Shown piece after piece: positions 5,649-5,774 of a stretch of 5,774 nt of DNA. Each line of letters starts with the position of its first letter. Positions within the stretch are counted from its first letter, which is position 1. Under the pieces are notes generated by a model that was given only the letters and a program-made list of their open reading frames with translations, had not been told where the DNA came from and did not search any database. The translations under genes were made by a program, and so were the position numbers. The stretch comes from Mucilaginibacter sp. (GTDB lineage Bacteria > Bacteroidota > Bacteroidia > Sphingobacteriales > Sphingobacteriaceae), in the NCBI GenBank assembly GCA_028288315.1, contig JAQBNY010000322.1:1-5774 (forward strand). Reading direction: 5' to 3'.

Positions 5649-5774
5649 CTTTTAATAATTGTAATTCGGTTATAGCTTATTATATGCTCAAATCTAAGAT
5701 GATGATTCTTATTTTTTTATATAAAAGCATTATTGAGCTTACAATTGTATAAAAATGCTCAGAATTTCACATTT

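Noticed and set aside
5738..5774. Eleven open minus-strand codons entering from the right edge (KCEILSIFIQL)
   Set aside because: Too short to separate from chance; no motif and no overlap with a neighbouring gene.

Overview
The window looks like ordinary chromosomal sequence from an AT-rich member of the Bacteroidota, probably near Sphingobacteriaceae (Pedobacter/Mucilaginibacter-like). This is inferred from the general protein style, from a lipoprotein with a Ser-Cys-Lys-Lys lipobox, from start codons preceded by A/T-rich stretches instead of Shine-Dalgarno sites, and from one promoter-like site of the TTG / TAnnTTTG type. No RNA gene, CRISPR array, insertion sequence or phage gene was recognised.

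Left part, plus strand (1-1144): the last 15 codons of a gene entering from the left, possibly an ECF sigma factor, overlap the start of a four-helix membrane protein (36-626). That protein has the layout of the anti-sigma-like partners common in this phylum. Eight bases later comes a PaiA-like GNAT N-acetyltransferase (635-1144). The three read as one operon.

Middle, minus strand (1194-2786): a 530-residue lipoprotein made of a six-repeat Kelch propeller followed by a C-terminal DNRLRE/CBM96-like beta domain. It has its own candidate promoter (2848-2875), with a perfect 7+7 bp dyad just upstream. The 408-base gap that follows (2787-3194) also holds a possible 40-codon ORF on the plus strand and two strong inverted repeats. 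The repeats lie between that ORF and a convergent 81-residue hypothetical gene (3195-3440, minus).

Right part, minus strand: a terminator-like hairpin stands alone in a 388-base non-coding stretch (3441-3828). It is followed by a 493-residue protein with three N-terminal membrane helices and a large predicted periplasmic region (3829-5310). That region carries an ASH-like Ig domain and a C-terminal module otherwise familiar from large secreted multidomain proteins. A 73-residue lysine-rich single-helix membrane protein lies upstream (5427-5648).

Nothing here is clearly a new defence or mobile system. The most distinctive items are the membrane-anchored ASH-module protein, the tightly overlapped sigma/membrane-protein pair, and the hairpin-rich gap with its short ORF.
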